From NCBI RefSeq assembly GCF_041435195.1, contig NZ_CP108106.1, positions 2,852,001 through 2,916,000 on the forward strand: 64,000 nucleotides of DNA. Reading direction: 5' to 3'. Positions 9,691 to 19,633 of this stretch are shown here, piece by piece. The notes beneath the pieces were generated by a model. The model worked only from the letters and a program-made list of their open reading frames with translations. It did no database searches and was not told where the DNA came from. The position numbers and the translations under genes were made by a program. This DNA is from Streptomyces sp. NBC_00224. GTDB lineage: Bacteria > Actinomycetota > Actinomycetes > Streptomycetales > Streptomycetaceae. Each line of letters begins with the position of its first letter. The stretch's first letter is position 1.

Positions 9691-9720
9691 GTTGTCTGTA
9701 CAACAGTTGGCTGTACAACC
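9691..9720. promoter_or_regulatory. Paired operator-like repeats before the ABC-importer operon
   Basis: Two adjacent 15-bp units, gttgtctgtacaaca and gttggctgtacaacc, differ at two positions; each is itself a partial palindrome (gttg...caac around tgta). They end 20 bp before the GTG start of the binding-protein gene, with a taatga -10-like hexamer just upstream at 9681. The GntR/UTRA regulator at the end of this operon is the obvious candidate to bind them; this is inference. Confidence 0.6.
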
Positions 9721-9740
9721 TCGCCCCTCATGGAGCCCTC

Positions 9741-10910
9741 GTGACGACCGCCCCCCGTATCCGCACCGCCGGTATCGCCCTCGCGCTCACCGCATCCGCG
9801 TTCGCTCTTGCCGCCTGTGGCGCGAAGAGTGACGCCAAGAACGTCGACTCGGGCGGGAAGGGCGGCGGGGTTTCCGCCGCGGCCGCCGGGTCCGCCGCCG
9901 AGGCCGGCGGGATGGATGCCCTCATCGCCGCCGCCAAGAAGGAAGGCACGCTCAACGCCATCGCCATCCCCCGCGACTGGGCCAACTACGGGGCCCTCAT
10001 CGACGGGTTCCAGAAGAAGTACGGGATCAAGGTCGCCGTCGAGAACCCGGACGGGACCAGTCAGGACGAGATCAACGCGGTCAAGACCCGCAAGGGCCAG
10101 GACCGCGCCCCGGACGTGCTCGACCTCGGTGCCTCGTTCGCGCAGGCCGCGGCCCAGCAGGGGCTGACCGCCCCGTACAAGGTGACCGCGTACGACAAGA
10201 TCGCCGAGGGGCAGAAGGACGCGCAGGCCCGCTGGTTCAACGACTACGGCGGCTACGTCTCCATCGGCTGTGACGCCAAGCGTGTGAAGCAGTGCCCGCA
10301 GACCTTCGCCGATCTGCTGAAGCCGCAGTACAAGGGGCAGGTCGCGCTCAACGGCAACCCGACCAAGTCGGGTTCGGCCTTCGCCGGTGTGTATGCCGCC
10401 GCCCTCGCCTCCGGCGGGTCCTTCGACGACATCCAGCCCGGTCTCGACTTCTTCGGCAAGCTCAAGAAGAACGGGAACTACAACCCCGTCGAGTCCACCC
10501 CGGCCACCGTCGAGAAGGGTGAGACCCCGATCAGCATCGACTGGGACTACCTCAACGCCGGGTATGGGGAAGAGTTCAAGAGCAAGGGGCTGGACTGGAA
10601 GGTCGCCGTGCCCAGTGACGGCATCTATGCCCAGTACTACTCCCAGGCCATCAACAAGGACGCGCCGCACCCCGCCGCCGCCCGACTGTGGCAGGAGTAC
10701 CTGTACTCCGCCGAGGGGCAGAACCTGTGGCTGAAGGGGCACGCCCGTCCCGCGCTGATGACCGCCATGGAGCAGGACGGCTCGCTCGACAAGGCCGCCG
10801 CGGCCGCGCTGCCCAAGGTCGCGGGCACCCCGAAGTTCCCGGCCGAGGCGCAGACCGCCAAGGCCAAGCAGGTCCTCGCCGCGGGCTGGGCCAAGGCGAT
10901 CTCGGGCTGA
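9741..10910 (+). CDS. ABC importer substrate-binding lipoprotein (Fe/2-aminoethylphosphonate-type)
   Basis: A 389-residue extracellular solute-binding protein anchored as a lipoprotein: the lipobox is LAAC with C26 as the modified cysteine. The mature protein has the family 1/6 binding-protein fold seen in iron and 2-aminoethylphosphonate importers (EGTLNAIAIPRDWANYGALIDGF, then DVLDLGASFAQAA and ISIDWDYLNAGYG). The GTG at 9741 has GGAG 5 nt upstream. A 4-codon ATG frame overlapping it (9730) is not considered real. It is the first gene of a five-gene operon with two permeases, ATPase and HAD phosphatase. The substrate is not shown by the sequence. Confidence 0.88.
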   Translation: MTTAPRIRTAGIALALTASAFALAACGAKSDAKNVDSGGKGGGVSAAAAGSAAEAGGMDALIAAAKKEGTLNAIAIPRDWANYGALIDGFQKKYGIKVAVENPDGTSQDEINAVKTRKGQDRAPDVLDLGASFAQAAAQQGLTAPYKVTAYDKIAEGQKDAQARWFNDYGGYVSIGCDAKRVKQCPQTFADLLKPQYKGQVALNGNPTKSGSAFAGVYAAALASGGSFDDIQPGLDFFGKLKKNGNYNPVESTPATVEKGETPISIDWDYLNAGYGEEFKSKGLDWKVAVPSDGIYAQYYSQAINKDAPHPAAARLWQEYLYSAEGQNLWLKGHARPALMTAMEQDGSLDKAAAAALPKVAGTPKFPAEAQTAKAKQVLAAGWAKAISG

Positions 10911-10918
10911 TCTGATCC

Positions 10919-11821
10919 ATGACCTCGTCACTCATCACCTCCTCCTCGTCGGGGGCCGGCGCCGCGACCGACGTGCGCCGTCCCCGGCGGCGGGGCCTCA
11001 AGGCCCCCGGGCCCTGGCTCGCCGCCCTGCCCCTGCTCGCCTTCGTGGCCCTCGCCTTCGGGCTCCCCGCCGTCGCCATGTTCAACGGCGCGCTCACCGT
11101 CAACGGCTCGTACGGGCTCGGCAACCTCGACCAGTCCCTGCACGGCGCCTACCGCACCGCGCTCCTCGGCAGCCTCAAGCTGGCCGCCGTCACCGCGGGC
11201 ATCGGCTCGGTGCTCGGACTGCTGCTCGCCCAGGCCGTCGTCACCTCGCGCGGCCGGGCGCTGCGCGAGGCCGTGCTCACCGCGTCCGGCGTCCTCGCCA
11301 ACTTCGGCGGTGTGCCGCTGGCGTTCGCCTTCGTCGCGACCCTCGGCAACGCCGGTGTGCTCACCACCCGCCTCGGCCTCGACCGGCACGGGTGGAGTCT
11401 CTACAGCTTCTGGGGACTCACCCTTACCTATCTGTACTTCCTGGTGCCGCTGATGGTCCTCACCGTCGCTCCCGCGCTCGACGGGCTGCGGCCGCAGTGG
11501 CGCGAGGCCGCCCTCAACTCCGGTGCCAGTGCCTGGCAGTACTGGCGGCACGTGGGCATCCCGGTGCTGCTGCCGACGCTGCTCGGCGGGTTCGTGCTGC
11601 TCTTCGGCAGCGCCTTCGCCGCGTACGCCACGGCCGCCGCGATGGTCGGCAGCTCGGTGCCGCTGGTGACGCTCCAGATCGCGGACGCGCTCTCCGGCAA
11701 CGTCCTGATCGGCCAGGAGAACGTGGCGCTCGCCCTCAGCCTCGACATGATCCTGGTCGCGGCGCTCGTCATGGCCGTCCATCTGCCGCTGCAGCGAAGG
11801 AGCGCCCGATGGCTCGCCTGA
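10919..11821 (+). CDS. ABC importer permease 1
   Basis: A 300-residue inner-membrane permease with about six transmembrane helices. The binding-protein-dependent transport loop is EAALNSGASAWQYWRHVGIPVLLPTLLGG, which contacts the ATPase. It starts 8 nt after the binding-protein stop and overlaps the second permease by 13 nt, so production is coupled. The family is the PhnU/FbpB-like group of ABC permeases. Confidence 0.9.
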   Translation: MTSSLITSSSSGAGAATDVRRPRRRGLKAPGPWLAALPLLAFVALAFGLPAVAMFNGALTVNGSYGLGNLDQSLHGAYRTALLGSLKLAAVTAGIGSVLGLLLAQAVVTSRGRALREAVLTASGVLANFGGVPLAFAFVATLGNAGVLTTRLGLDRHGWSLYSFWGLTLTYLYFLVPLMVLTVAPALDGLRPQWREAALNSGASAWQYWRHVGIPVLLPTLLGGFVLLFGSAFAAYATAAAMVGSSVPLVTLQIADALSGNVLIGQENVALALSLDMILVAALVMAVHLPLQRRSARWLA

Positions 11822-12674
11822 TCCCGGCCGGGGTGCGCCCGTGGCGCGGCGTCGTCCTCGGCGCCGCCGGGCTCTACTTCCTGGTTCCGCTGATCGCGGC
11901 TCTCGTTTTCACGGTGGATGTGCCGGGTCAGGGGTTCACCCTTGATTCGTACACGCAGATCTTCTCCGCCGACGGCTTCACCACCGCACTGCTGCTCTCC
12001 CTCGGCCTCGGGCTCACCACGGTCGCCCTGGCGCTGCTCCTGACGCTCCCGGCCGCGCTCGCGGTGCGGCTCTCCGGCTCGGGGCGGCTGCGCTCGGTGC
12101 TCGAAGTGGTCTGCACACTTCCGCTGGTGGTGCCGCCGGTCGCGCTGGTCGCCGGGATCGGGACCGTGCTGAAGTGGGGGCCCGACCACCTCGCCACCAC
12201 TCCGCTGTACGAGACGTTCGTCGCGGTGCAGGACCCCGACTTCCCCGTAGTGCTGGTGCTCGCGTACGTGGTGATGGCGCTGCCGTTCGTCTACCGCTCG
12301 CTGGAGGCGGGGCTGCGGGCCGTCGACGTCCGTACGCTCGTCGAGGCCGCCCGTGACCTGGGCGCCTCCTGGCCCCGGGCGATCGTCTCGGTCGTCCTGC
12401 CCAATCTGCGCACCGCGCTGCTCAACGCCTCGTTCCTGGCGCTCGCGCTGGTGCTCGGCGAGTTCACCGTGGCGCAGCTGCTCGGATTCCAGCCGTTCGC
12501 GGTGTGGATCGTGCAGGCGTCCGGCTCCAACGCCCAGCTGTCCGTGGCCGTCTCGCTGCTCAGCCTGGTGCTGACCTGGGTGCTGCTGCTGGCTCTGACC
12601 GCCGTCTTCCGTACGCGTGCCGCCCGTTCGGCGCGCGCCCCCCGCAGTGACAAGACCAAGAAGGAGGCGGGCGC

Positions 12675-12678
<4 letters not shown>
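11809..12678 (+). CDS. ABC importer permease 2
   Basis: A 289-residue permease with about six transmembrane helices and the EAA loop EAARDLGASWPRAIVSVVLP. The ATG at 11809 was chosen for its AAGGAG ribosome binding site (7 nt spacing), which lies inside the end of permease 1. Its stop overlaps the ATPase start (GTGA). It forms the heterodimeric membrane pore with permease 1. Confidence 0.9.
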
Positions 12679-13729
<1,051 letters not shown>

Positions 13730-13733
<4 letters not shown>

Positions 13734-14380
13734 GCGGGCTGCGGGCGGTGCTCTTCGACATGGACGGCACCCTGGTCGACACCGAGCGGGCCTGGGTCGA
13801 GGTCGTCGAGCAGATCGCGGCCCGGCACGGGTACGCGCTGGTGGGCACCGGGCGCACAGCGGTGTACGGGCGGTCCGTCGAGGACACCGCCACGATGCTG
13901 TACGAGCCGCTCGGCGTTCAACAGGACGTTCTGGCAGCCGAGTTGGGCGACGGGTTCGCCGCGCGGCTCGCCGACGGGGCCGAGCCCCGGCCGGGCGCGC
14001 TGCGGCTGCTTTCGGTGCTGCGCCGCAACCACGTGCCGACCGCGCTGGTGTCGGCGTCGCCGCGCGCCGTCGTCGACCGGGTCGCGGCCTCCCTGGCCGG
14101 GCACCGCTTCGACGCGGTGTACGGGGCGGAGGACACCGTACGGACCAAGCCCGCGCCCGATCCCTATCTGGCGGCGGCAGCGGCGCTCGGCGCCGAGCCT
14201 TCACGGTGCGTGGCCGTCGAGGACACGGTGACGGGAGTGACGTCGGCCGAGGCGGCGGGGTGCGCGGTGCTCGCGGTGCCGTCGATGGAACCCATCGCGC
14301 CCGCGGCGGGCCGGACCGTGCTGGCTAGTCTGGAGGAAGCCGATCTGGCGTTGCTGCGCTCGCTGATCAGCGTGCACTAG
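13730..14380 (+). CDS. HAD-superfamily hydrolase (beta-phosphoglucomutase-like)
   Basis: A 216-residue haloacid-dehalogenase phosphatase. Motif I is LFDMDGTLVDTE with D10 as nucleophile, motif II TALVSAS, motif III TKPAPDPYL and motif IV VAVEDTVTGV. A helical cap domain lies at about 18-85. Its GTGA overlap with the ATPase gene suggests that it acts on the imported compound or a phosphorylated product. A true phosphonatase is not supported, since the catalytic-lysine cap loop is not recognisable. Confidence 0.85.
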
Positions 14381-14420
14381 CGGGCAGTTGACGGGGACAG
14401 GAACGGGGACGGGGAACGAC

Positions 14421-15179
14421 ATGGCAGGCAAGGCGGCGCCGCTGTACCGGAAGGTGGCCGGCGATCTGCGGGCGGCCATCACCGCCGGGGAGTACGGGTC
14501 GGGGGCGCGGCTGCCCGCCGAGGACGAACTCGCCCGTACCTACGGCGTGTCCAGGGGCACGGTCCGCCAGGCGCTCGCCGCGCTGCGGGCCGACGGTCTG
14601 GTCACCTCGCGGCGCGGGGCGCGGCGGGTGGTGCTCGGCGGGGGCGGGACGCGGCTCCAGAGCTTCGAGGAGCTGCGGTCGTTCGCGCGCTGGGCGCGCT
14701 CGCAGGGCGAGGAGCCGGGCGGCCGGACGGTCGCGGTGGATCCGGGCGGGGCGACCGAGGAGGAGGCGTACCACCTGCGACTCCCGGTCGGGGAGCGGAT
14801 CTTCCGCGTCCTTCGGGTCCGTACGCTCTCCGGGACCCCGGTGATGGTGGAGCGCACGACCTACCCGGAGCGGGTGGGCGAGCTGGTGGCGGCGATGGAC
14901 CCGGGCCTCGCCTCCCACGCCGACGAGCTGGAGGCGCACGGGGTGCTGTTCAGCGACGCCCTGCACACGATCGACGTGGTCCCGGCGGACGCCGCCGACG
15001 CGGAGCTGCTCGGCTGCCGGGCCGGTGACGGCCTGCTGCGCGAGCGCCGCCGCTCCACCGACCCGGCCGGCCTGCCGCTGGAGTGGTCCCAGGACCGCTA
15101 TCTGCCGGGCACGGTGGCGTTCACCGTCCGGAACTCGTCGGGGTCGAGGGCGATGGGCAGGAGCCTCAACGGCTCGTGA
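14421..15179 (+). CDS. GntR-family regulator with UTRA domain (HutC subfamily)
   Basis: A 252-residue repressor-type protein. The N-terminal winged helix contains LPAEDELARTYGVSRGTVRQALAALRADGLVTSRRG (read as segments), and the C-terminal UTRA effector domain runs from about 85. The ATG at 14421 after GGGGAA is preferred to an in-frame TTG 11 codons earlier. It is the last gene of the ABC operon, 40 nt after the HAD gene. Members of this subfamily usually repress the adjacent transporter and are released by its substrate; the paired repeats at 9691 are the likely target. Confidence 0.88.
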   Translation: MAGKAAPLYRKVAGDLRAAITAGEYGSGARLPAEDELARTYGVSRGTVRQALAALRADGLVTSRRGARRVVLGGGGTRLQSFEELRSFARWARSQGEEPGGRTVAVDPGGATEEEAYHLRLPVGERIFRVLRVRTLSGTPVMVERTTYPERVGELVAAMDPGLASHADELEAHGVLFSDALHTIDVVPADAADAELLGCRAGDGLLRERRRSTDPAGLPLEWSQDRYLPGTVAFTVRNSSGSRAMGRSLNGS

Positions 15180-15222
15180 GGCTCCTGCCCGCCCGGGTCC
15201 GCCCGGGTCCGCCCACTGTCGC

Positions 15223-15630
15223 TCAGCAGCCGTGGTCGACCAGGTCGAACGTCGCGTAGTGGTCCGAGGTGTAGTAGTCCTGGTCGGTCTGCTGTCCGGT
15301 GACGATGCGGCGGGCGCCGCGCGTCGGGGAGCCGGGCGTCTTCACGGTGTACTCGTGGTAGTAGCCGCTCGACTCCGACGGCAGCACGTGCTCGCGGTTG
15401 GAGAAGACGACGCCGTCCTGGGAGTACGGGAACGGGCCGCCCTTGTCGATGAGCCGCAGCGTGTCGTACGCCTGCGAGGGCAGGTCGGAGTAGCAGATGC
15501 TGCCGACGCTCTGTACGGACACCGTCGACGAGGCGGCCGCGGTGGCCGGAAGTGCGGCCGGGCCGAGGAGGAGGGTGGCGGCGAGAGTGGCTATTCCGCC
15601 GAGCGTGGTGATGCGTGGGGGGATTCTCAT
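15223..15630 (-). CDS. Secreted guanyl-specific ribonuclease (RNase Sa family)
   Basis: A 135-residue exported ribonuclease. After a signal peptide (1-32, ending PATAA) the mature part follows RNase Sa of S. aureofaciens: LRLIDKGGPFPYSQDGVVF, NREHVLP, GYYHEYTVKTPG, TRGARRIVTG and DHYATF. The catalytic residues are E93, R104/R108 and H124, and one disulfide joins C46 to the C-terminal C135. It cleaves RNA after guanosine. No barstar-like inhibitor gene is adjacent, which fits an enzyme active only outside the cell. It is divergent from a MarR gene with a 177-bp AT-richer gap. Confidence 0.94.
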   Translation of the reverse strand: MRIPPRITTLGGIATLAATLLLGPAALPATAAASSTVSVQSVGSICYSDLPSQAYDTLRLIDKGGPFPYSQDGVVFSNREHVLPSESSGYYHEYTVKTPGSPTRGARRIVTGQQTDQDYYTSDHYATFDLVDHGC

Positions 15631-15807
15631 GCGGTCATGATGACGCGCGTAGAGCAGCGGCCGTCAACATCAACTCCGTTGAATTTCCCACGAGTTAACC
15701 TGCGGCACCCGCCCGTAACGGAAGCGTCTGCCGCTCTTTGCTCTCATAGGAAGAATTTGGCCATTCTTTCGTTTACGCGAACTAAAGACTTGCTACTCTC
15801 TCCCGCC

Positions 15808-16278
15808 ATGGACCACAGCCTCGCTGCCGACCGTGCCAAGGCGGTCGAAGATCTTCTCTCCGTGACGCGCGCACACAGCGGTGTCACGGTGATGTTCCAC
15901 ACCGCGGTCGCCGAAAGGCAAGGCCTGGGCGCCTCCGAAACCAAGACGCTCGACCTGCTGGAACGGTTCGGTCCGCTCACCGCGAAGGAACTCTCCCAGC
16001 ACACCGGCCTCGCCCCCGCCTCCGTCACCGGCCTCGTCGACCGCCTGGAGGCCAAGGGGTTCGTACGACGTGCCAAGCACCCCACGGACAAGCGGCGCGT
16101 CCTCATCGAGATCCGCTGGGAGAACATCGATGGCCTGAAGCGGTTCTTCGTGGACTGGTCCCATCAAGTGGCCGAATTCTGCGAGGAGTTCACCACGGAG
16201 GAGCTGGGGACCGTGATCCGCTTCCTCGCCGGCAACAGCACGCTCCAGCGCGAGGCGGCGGCGCGGCTGGGGCGGTAG
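15808..16278 (+). CDS. MarR-family transcriptional regulator
   Basis: A 156-residue winged-helix regulator. The core runs LLERFGPLTAKELSQHTGLAPASVTGLVDRLEAKGFVRR (in segments), followed by the wing DKRRVLIEI. Flanking helices form the dimer interface. The ATG at 15808 is the only plausible start, as upstream DNA is AT-rich promoter sequence. Target genes are unknown; the divergent RNase gene and its own promoter are the nearest candidates. Confidence 0.9.
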   Translation: MDHSLAADRAKAVEDLLSVTRAHSGVTVMFHTAVAERQGLGASETKTLDLLERFGPLTAKELSQHTGLAPASVTGLVDRLEAKGFVRRAKHPTDKRRVLIEIRWENIDGLKRFFVDWSHQVAEFCEEFTTEELGTVIRFLAGNSTLQREAAARLGR

Positions 16279-16304
16279 CGCGGGACGCGCCGCCGCCCCG
16301 CCCC

Positions 16305-17186
16305 TCACCCCGCCCCGTACACCGCCCCCGGCACCTCCGCCTCCCCCAGCAGCCGTCGGGCCGCCTCGCCCGCCTCCGCCGGGGTCCAGCGGGCCCCCTT
16401 GTCCGCCGTCGGACCTGCGCGCCAGCCCTCCATGACCGTGATGCGGCCCCCCTCCGCCTCGAAGACCCGGCCCGTCACGCCCTCGCTCGCCGCCGAGCCG
16501 AGCCACACCACCAGCGGCGACACGTCCTCCGGCGCGGCCGCGAGGCCGGTGAAGACCCGCTCGGTCATCCGGGTGCGCGCCGCCGGGGCGATCGCGTTGA
16601 CCTGGACGCCGTACCGCGCGAGCTCCGCCGAGGCCACCAGGGTGAGGCCGACGATCCCGGCCTTGGCCGCCGCGTAGTTCCCCTGGCCCACACTGCCGAG
16701 CAGACCCGCGCCCGAGGTCGTGTGGACGACCCGGGCGACCGGACGGCGGCCCGCCTTGGACTCGGCGCGCCAGTGCGCCGCCGCCTCCCGCAGCGGCAGG
16801 AAGTGACCCTTGAGGTGGACCCGGAGGACCGCGTCCCAGTCGTCCTCGTCGAGGTTGACCAGCATCCGGTCGCGCAGGAAGCCCGCGTTGCTCACCAGCG
16901 TGTCCAGGCGGCCGAAGTGGTCGAGGGCCGCTTCGACGAGGGAGGCCGCTCCCTTCGCCGTCGCGATGTCCCCGCCGTGCGCGACCGCCTCGCCGCCCGC
17001 CGTACGGATCTCGGCGGCGACCCGCTCGGCCGGGCTGCCGGGGGCCGGGGCGCCGTCGAGGCCGACGCCGAGGTCGTTGACGACGACCTTCGCCCCCTCG
17101 GCCGCGAACGCCAGGGCGTGCGCACGGCCGAGCCCCCGCCCCGCCCCGGTCACCACGACGACCCGTCCCGCACTGCTGTCCGTCAT
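16305..17186 (-). CDS. Short-chain dehydrogenase/reductase of the HIP (steroid C/D-ring) cluster
   Basis: A 293-residue SDR with the NAD(P)-binding motif GAGRGLGRAHA, the NAG motif (LVSNAGFL), a catalytic Ser in HTTSGAGLLGS and YAAAK. The coenzyme site VVNDLG and the ~30-residue C-terminal extension resemble hydroxysteroid/peroxisomal-type SDRs. It sits where Rv3548c sits in M. tuberculosis: next to a second SDR and divergent from echA20. Its start follows the upstream SDR stop by 1 nt, so they form one operon read from the KstR2-like box at 17986. Its exact step is not established. Confidence 0.85.
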   Translation of the reverse strand: MTDSSAGRVVVVTGAGRGLGRAHALAFAAEGAKVVVNDLGVGLDGAPAPGSPAERVAAEIRTAGGEAVAHGGDIATAKGAASLVEAALDHFGRLDTLVSNAGFLRDRMLVNLDEDDWDAVLRVHLKGHFLPLREAAAHWRAESKAGRRPVARVVHTTSGAGLLGSVGQGNYAAAKAGIVGLTLVASAELARYGVQVNAIAPAARTRMTERVFTGLAAAPEDVSPLVVWLGSAASEGVTGRVFEAEGGRITVMEGWRAGPTADKGARWTPAEAGEAARRLLGEAEVPGAVYGAG

Positions 17187-17187
17187 C

Positions 17188-17967
17188 TCAACTCCCTTGC
17201 CGCTCGGGCGATTTGTTGACCGTGGCCGCGTCCAGGAACGCCGGGCGCTCGCCGCCGCCGTGGACCAGGAGGGACGCGCCGGTGATGTACGCGGCCCGGC
17301 CGGAGGCGAGGAAGACGGCCGCCTCCCCCACCTCGTCCGGCTCGGCGAGGCGACCGAGGGGCACGGTCCGGGCGACGGCCGCGACGCCTTCCTCGTCCCC
17401 GTAGTGCAGCTGCGCGAGCTCGGTGCGGACCATGCCCAGGACGAGCGTGTTGACCCGCACCCCGGGCGCCCACTCCACCGCCATCGAGCGGGCCAGGTTC
17501 TCCAGGCCCGCCTTGGCGGCGCCGTACGCGGCGGTGCCGGGCGAGGCGCGCGTACCGCTGACGCTGCCGATCATCACCACCGAGCCGCCGGACGCCCGCA
17601 GATGCGGGTACGCGGCGAGCGAGGCGGTGAGCGGCGCGGTGAGGTTGAGCTCCACCACGCGCGCGTGACGCTCGGCGGACGACTCCCCGAGGAGGCGGTA
17701 GGGCGTGCCGCCCGCGTTGTTGACCAGCACGTCGAGGTGCCCGTACGCCGCCGCGACCGCGTCGAAGAACTCCCGTACGGCGGAGGGTTCGCGCAGGTCG
17801 AGCGGGCGGAACTCGGCCTCCCTGCCCCCCGCTTCGACCGGCCGCTCCGGTGGCCTGCGGGCGCAGACCACCACCTCGGCGCCCGCCGCGAGGAACGCCC
17901 GCGCGATGCCCGCGCCGACGCCCCGGGTGCCGCCCGTGACGACCGCCGCCTTCCCGGCCAGCTCCAT
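17188..17967 (-). CDS. Short-chain dehydrogenase/reductase, HIP cluster (Rv3549c-like)
   Basis: A 259-residue SDR with TGGTRGVGAGIA at the N-terminus, the NNAGG motif, catalytic Ser in MIGSVSGTR and YGAAK. By position (first gene of the leftward operon, 56 nt from echA20 on the other strand) it corresponds to Rv3549c of M. tuberculosis. Its promoter region contains the KstR2-like operator. Substrate is inferred to be a CoA thioester of a C/D-ring intermediate. Confidence 0.83.
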   Translation of the reverse strand: MELAGKAAVVTGGTRGVGAGIARAFLAAGAEVVVCARRPPERPVEAGGREAEFRPLDLREPSAVREFFDAVAAAYGHLDVLVNNAGGTPYRLLGESSAERHARVVELNLTAPLTASLAAYPHLRASGGSVVMIGSVSGTRASPGTAAYGAAKAGLENLARSMAVEWAPGVRVNTLVLGMVRTELAQLHYGDEEGVAAVARTVPLGRLAEPDEVGEAAVFLASGRAAYITGASLLVHGGGERPAFLDAATVNKSPERQGS

Positions 17968-17985
17968 CCGCTGCTACCTTCCCTA

Positions 17986-18002
17986 CCTAACAAATGTTTG
18001 GT
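17986..18002. promoter_or_regulatory. KstR2-like operator between SDR and echA20
   Basis: The sequence cctaacaaatgtttggt reads on the other strand accaaacatttgttagg. It matches the mycobacterial KstR2 box AnCAAGnnCTTGnT at all but two fixed positions, and is the same as the site at 26428 except for one base. It is flanked by 8-bp arms gctacctt (17973) and aaggtagc (18006), giving a wider dyad about 41 bp across. It lies between divergent starts at 17967 and 18024. Confidence 0.7.
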
Positions 18003-18023
18003 GGAAAGGTAGCTGATCCGCTC

Positions 18024-18788
18024 ATGGGTGTCTCCACCACCGGCCCCGAGAAGGGGATTTCCCTCGTCACCGTCGACTTCCCGCCCGTCAACGCGCTTCC
18101 CGTGCACGGCTGGTACGAGCTGGCCGACGCCGTGCGCACGGCCGGGCGCGACCCCCGGATCCGCTGTGTCGTCCTGGCCGCCGAGGGGCGCGGCTTCAAC
18201 GCCGGGGTCGACATCAAGGAGATGCAGCGCGACCCCGGCCACAGCGCGCTCATCGGCGCCAACCGGGGCTGTTACGAGGCCTTCGCGGCGGTGTACGAGT
18301 GCGAGGTGCCGGTGGTCGCGGCGGTGCAGGGGCACTGCCTGGGCGGCGGGATCGGCCTGGTCGGCAACGCCGATGTGGTGGTCGCGAGCGAGGACGCCAC
18401 CTTCGGGCTGCCCGAGCTGGACCGGGGCGCGCTCGGCGCCGCCACCCATCTGGCCCGGCTCGTCCCCCAGCACCTGATGCGCGCGCTCTACTACACCTCG
18501 CGGACGGCCACGGCCCGGGAACTGCTGGCCCACGGATCGGTGTGGAAGGTCGTCCGGCGGTCCGAACTCCTCGACTCCGCCCTGGAGTTGGCGCGTGAGA
18601 TCGCCCGCAAGGACGGCTCGCTGATCCGGCTGGCCAAGGCCGCCATCAACGGCATCGACCCCGTCGACGTCCGCCGCAGCTACCGCTTCGAGCAGGGCTT
18701 CACGTTCGAGGCCAACCTCAGCGGCGTGGCCGACCGGGTCCGCGACACCTTCGGCGAGCAACCGGGGAAGGGGAGGGAGCGGGCATGA
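18024..18788 (+). CDS. echA20: EchA20-like crotonase, steroid ring D hydrolase
   Basis: A 254-residue crotonase closely following mycobacterial EchA20 (shared stretches such as AEGRGFNAGVDIKEMQR, NRGC..AF.AVYECEVPV and DATFGLPEL-RGALGAATHL). In the HIP pathway EchA20 opens ring D of the 7a-methyl-dioxo-octahydroindene-carboxyl-CoA by beta-diketone hydrolysis. The oxyanion-hole glycines lie in GRGFNAGVD and HCLGGGIGLVG. The ATG at 18024 gives the EchA20 N-terminus; an ATG 10 codons earlier lies inside the operator. It is the first gene of a rightward operon, overlapping ipdA by 4 nt. Confidence 0.92.
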   Translation: MGVSTTGPEKGISLVTVDFPPVNALPVHGWYELADAVRTAGRDPRIRCVVLAAEGRGFNAGVDIKEMQRDPGHSALIGANRGCYEAFAAVYECEVPVVAAVQGHCLGGGIGLVGNADVVVASEDATFGLPELDRGALGAATHLARLVPQHLMRALYYTSRTATARELLAHGSVWKVVRRSELLDSALELAREIARKDGSLIRLAKAAINGIDPVDVRRSYRFEQGFTFEANLSGVADRVRDTFGEQPGKGRERA

Positions 18789-19633
18789 CGGACAAGACCA
18801 TGACGCCCGAGGAGGTCGTCGCGCGGCTGCACAGCGGCATGACCCTCGGCATCGGCGGCTGGGGCTCGCGCCGCAAGCCGATGGCGCTGGTCAGGGCGCT
18901 GCTCAGAGCGCCGGTGACGGATCTGACGGTGATCTCGTACGGCGGCCCGGACGTCGGCCTGCTCGCGGCCGCCGGAAGGATCCGCAGACTGGTCGCCCCC
19001 TTCGCCACCCTCGACTCCATCCCGCTGGAGCCGCACTTCCGCGCGGCGCGCGAGGCGGGGGCGTTCACGCTGACGGAGATCGACGAGGCGATGTTCATGT
19101 GGGGGCTGCACGCGGCCGCCAACCGGCTGCCCTTCCTGCCGGTACGGGCCGGACTCGGCTCGGACGTCATGCGGGTCAACCCCGGTCTGCGGACGGTGAC
19201 TTCGCCGTACGAGGACGGGGAGACGTTCGTGGCCGTGCCCGCGCTCCACATGGACGCGGCCCTGGTCCACCTCAACCGCGCCGACCGGCTCGGCAACGCC
19301 CAGTACCTGGGCCCCGACCCCTACTTCGACGACCTGTTCTGCGAGGCCGCCGACAGCGCGTACGTCTCCTGCGAACGTCTCGTCGAACCGGGCGGCTTCG
19401 CGGACGCCGTCCCGCAGACCCTCCTCGTCGGACGCCACTCGGTCACGGGCGTCGTCGAGGCGCCGAACGGGGCGCACTTCACGTCGTGCGTACCGGACTA
19501 CGGGCGGGACGAGCCGTTCCAGAAGCTGTACGCGACGACGCCGTGGGACGAGTTCGCCACGCGGTTCCTGGCGGGGCCGGACGAGAAGAGCTACCAGTCG
19601 GCCGTCCAGGCCTGGCACGAGGAGGTCCGATGA
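18785..19633 (+). CDS. ipdA: IpdA, COCHEA-CoA hydrolase alpha subunit
   Basis: A 282-residue protein of the CoA-transferase I family, closely similar to M. tuberculosis IpdA (GMTLGIGGWGSRRKPMALVRALL, LPFLPVRAGLGSDV, DPYFDDLF, VEAPNGAHFTSC, DYGRDEPFQ). With IpdB it hydrolytically opens steroid ring C rather than transferring CoA. Overlaps of 4 nt with both echA20 and ipdB indicate coupled translation. Confidence 0.93.
   Translation: MTDKTMTPEEVVARLHSGMTLGIGGWGSRRKPMALVRALLRAPVTDLTVISYGGPDVGLLAAAGRIRRLVAPFATLDSIPLEPHFRAAREAGAFTLTEIDEAMFMWGLHAAANRLPFLPVRAGLGSDVMRVNPGLRTVTSPYEDGETFVAVPALHMDAALVHLNRADRLGNAQYLGPDPYFDDLFCEAADSAYVSCERLVEPGGFADAVPQTLLVGRHSVTGVVEAPNGAHFTSCVPDYGRDEPFQKLYATTPWDEFATRFLAGPDEKSYQSAVQAWHEEVR

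Noticed and set aside
14388..14420. Longer GntR start at TTG 14388
   Set aside because: It would add a Thr/Gly run with no family match; the ATG at 14421 has a better ribosome binding site.
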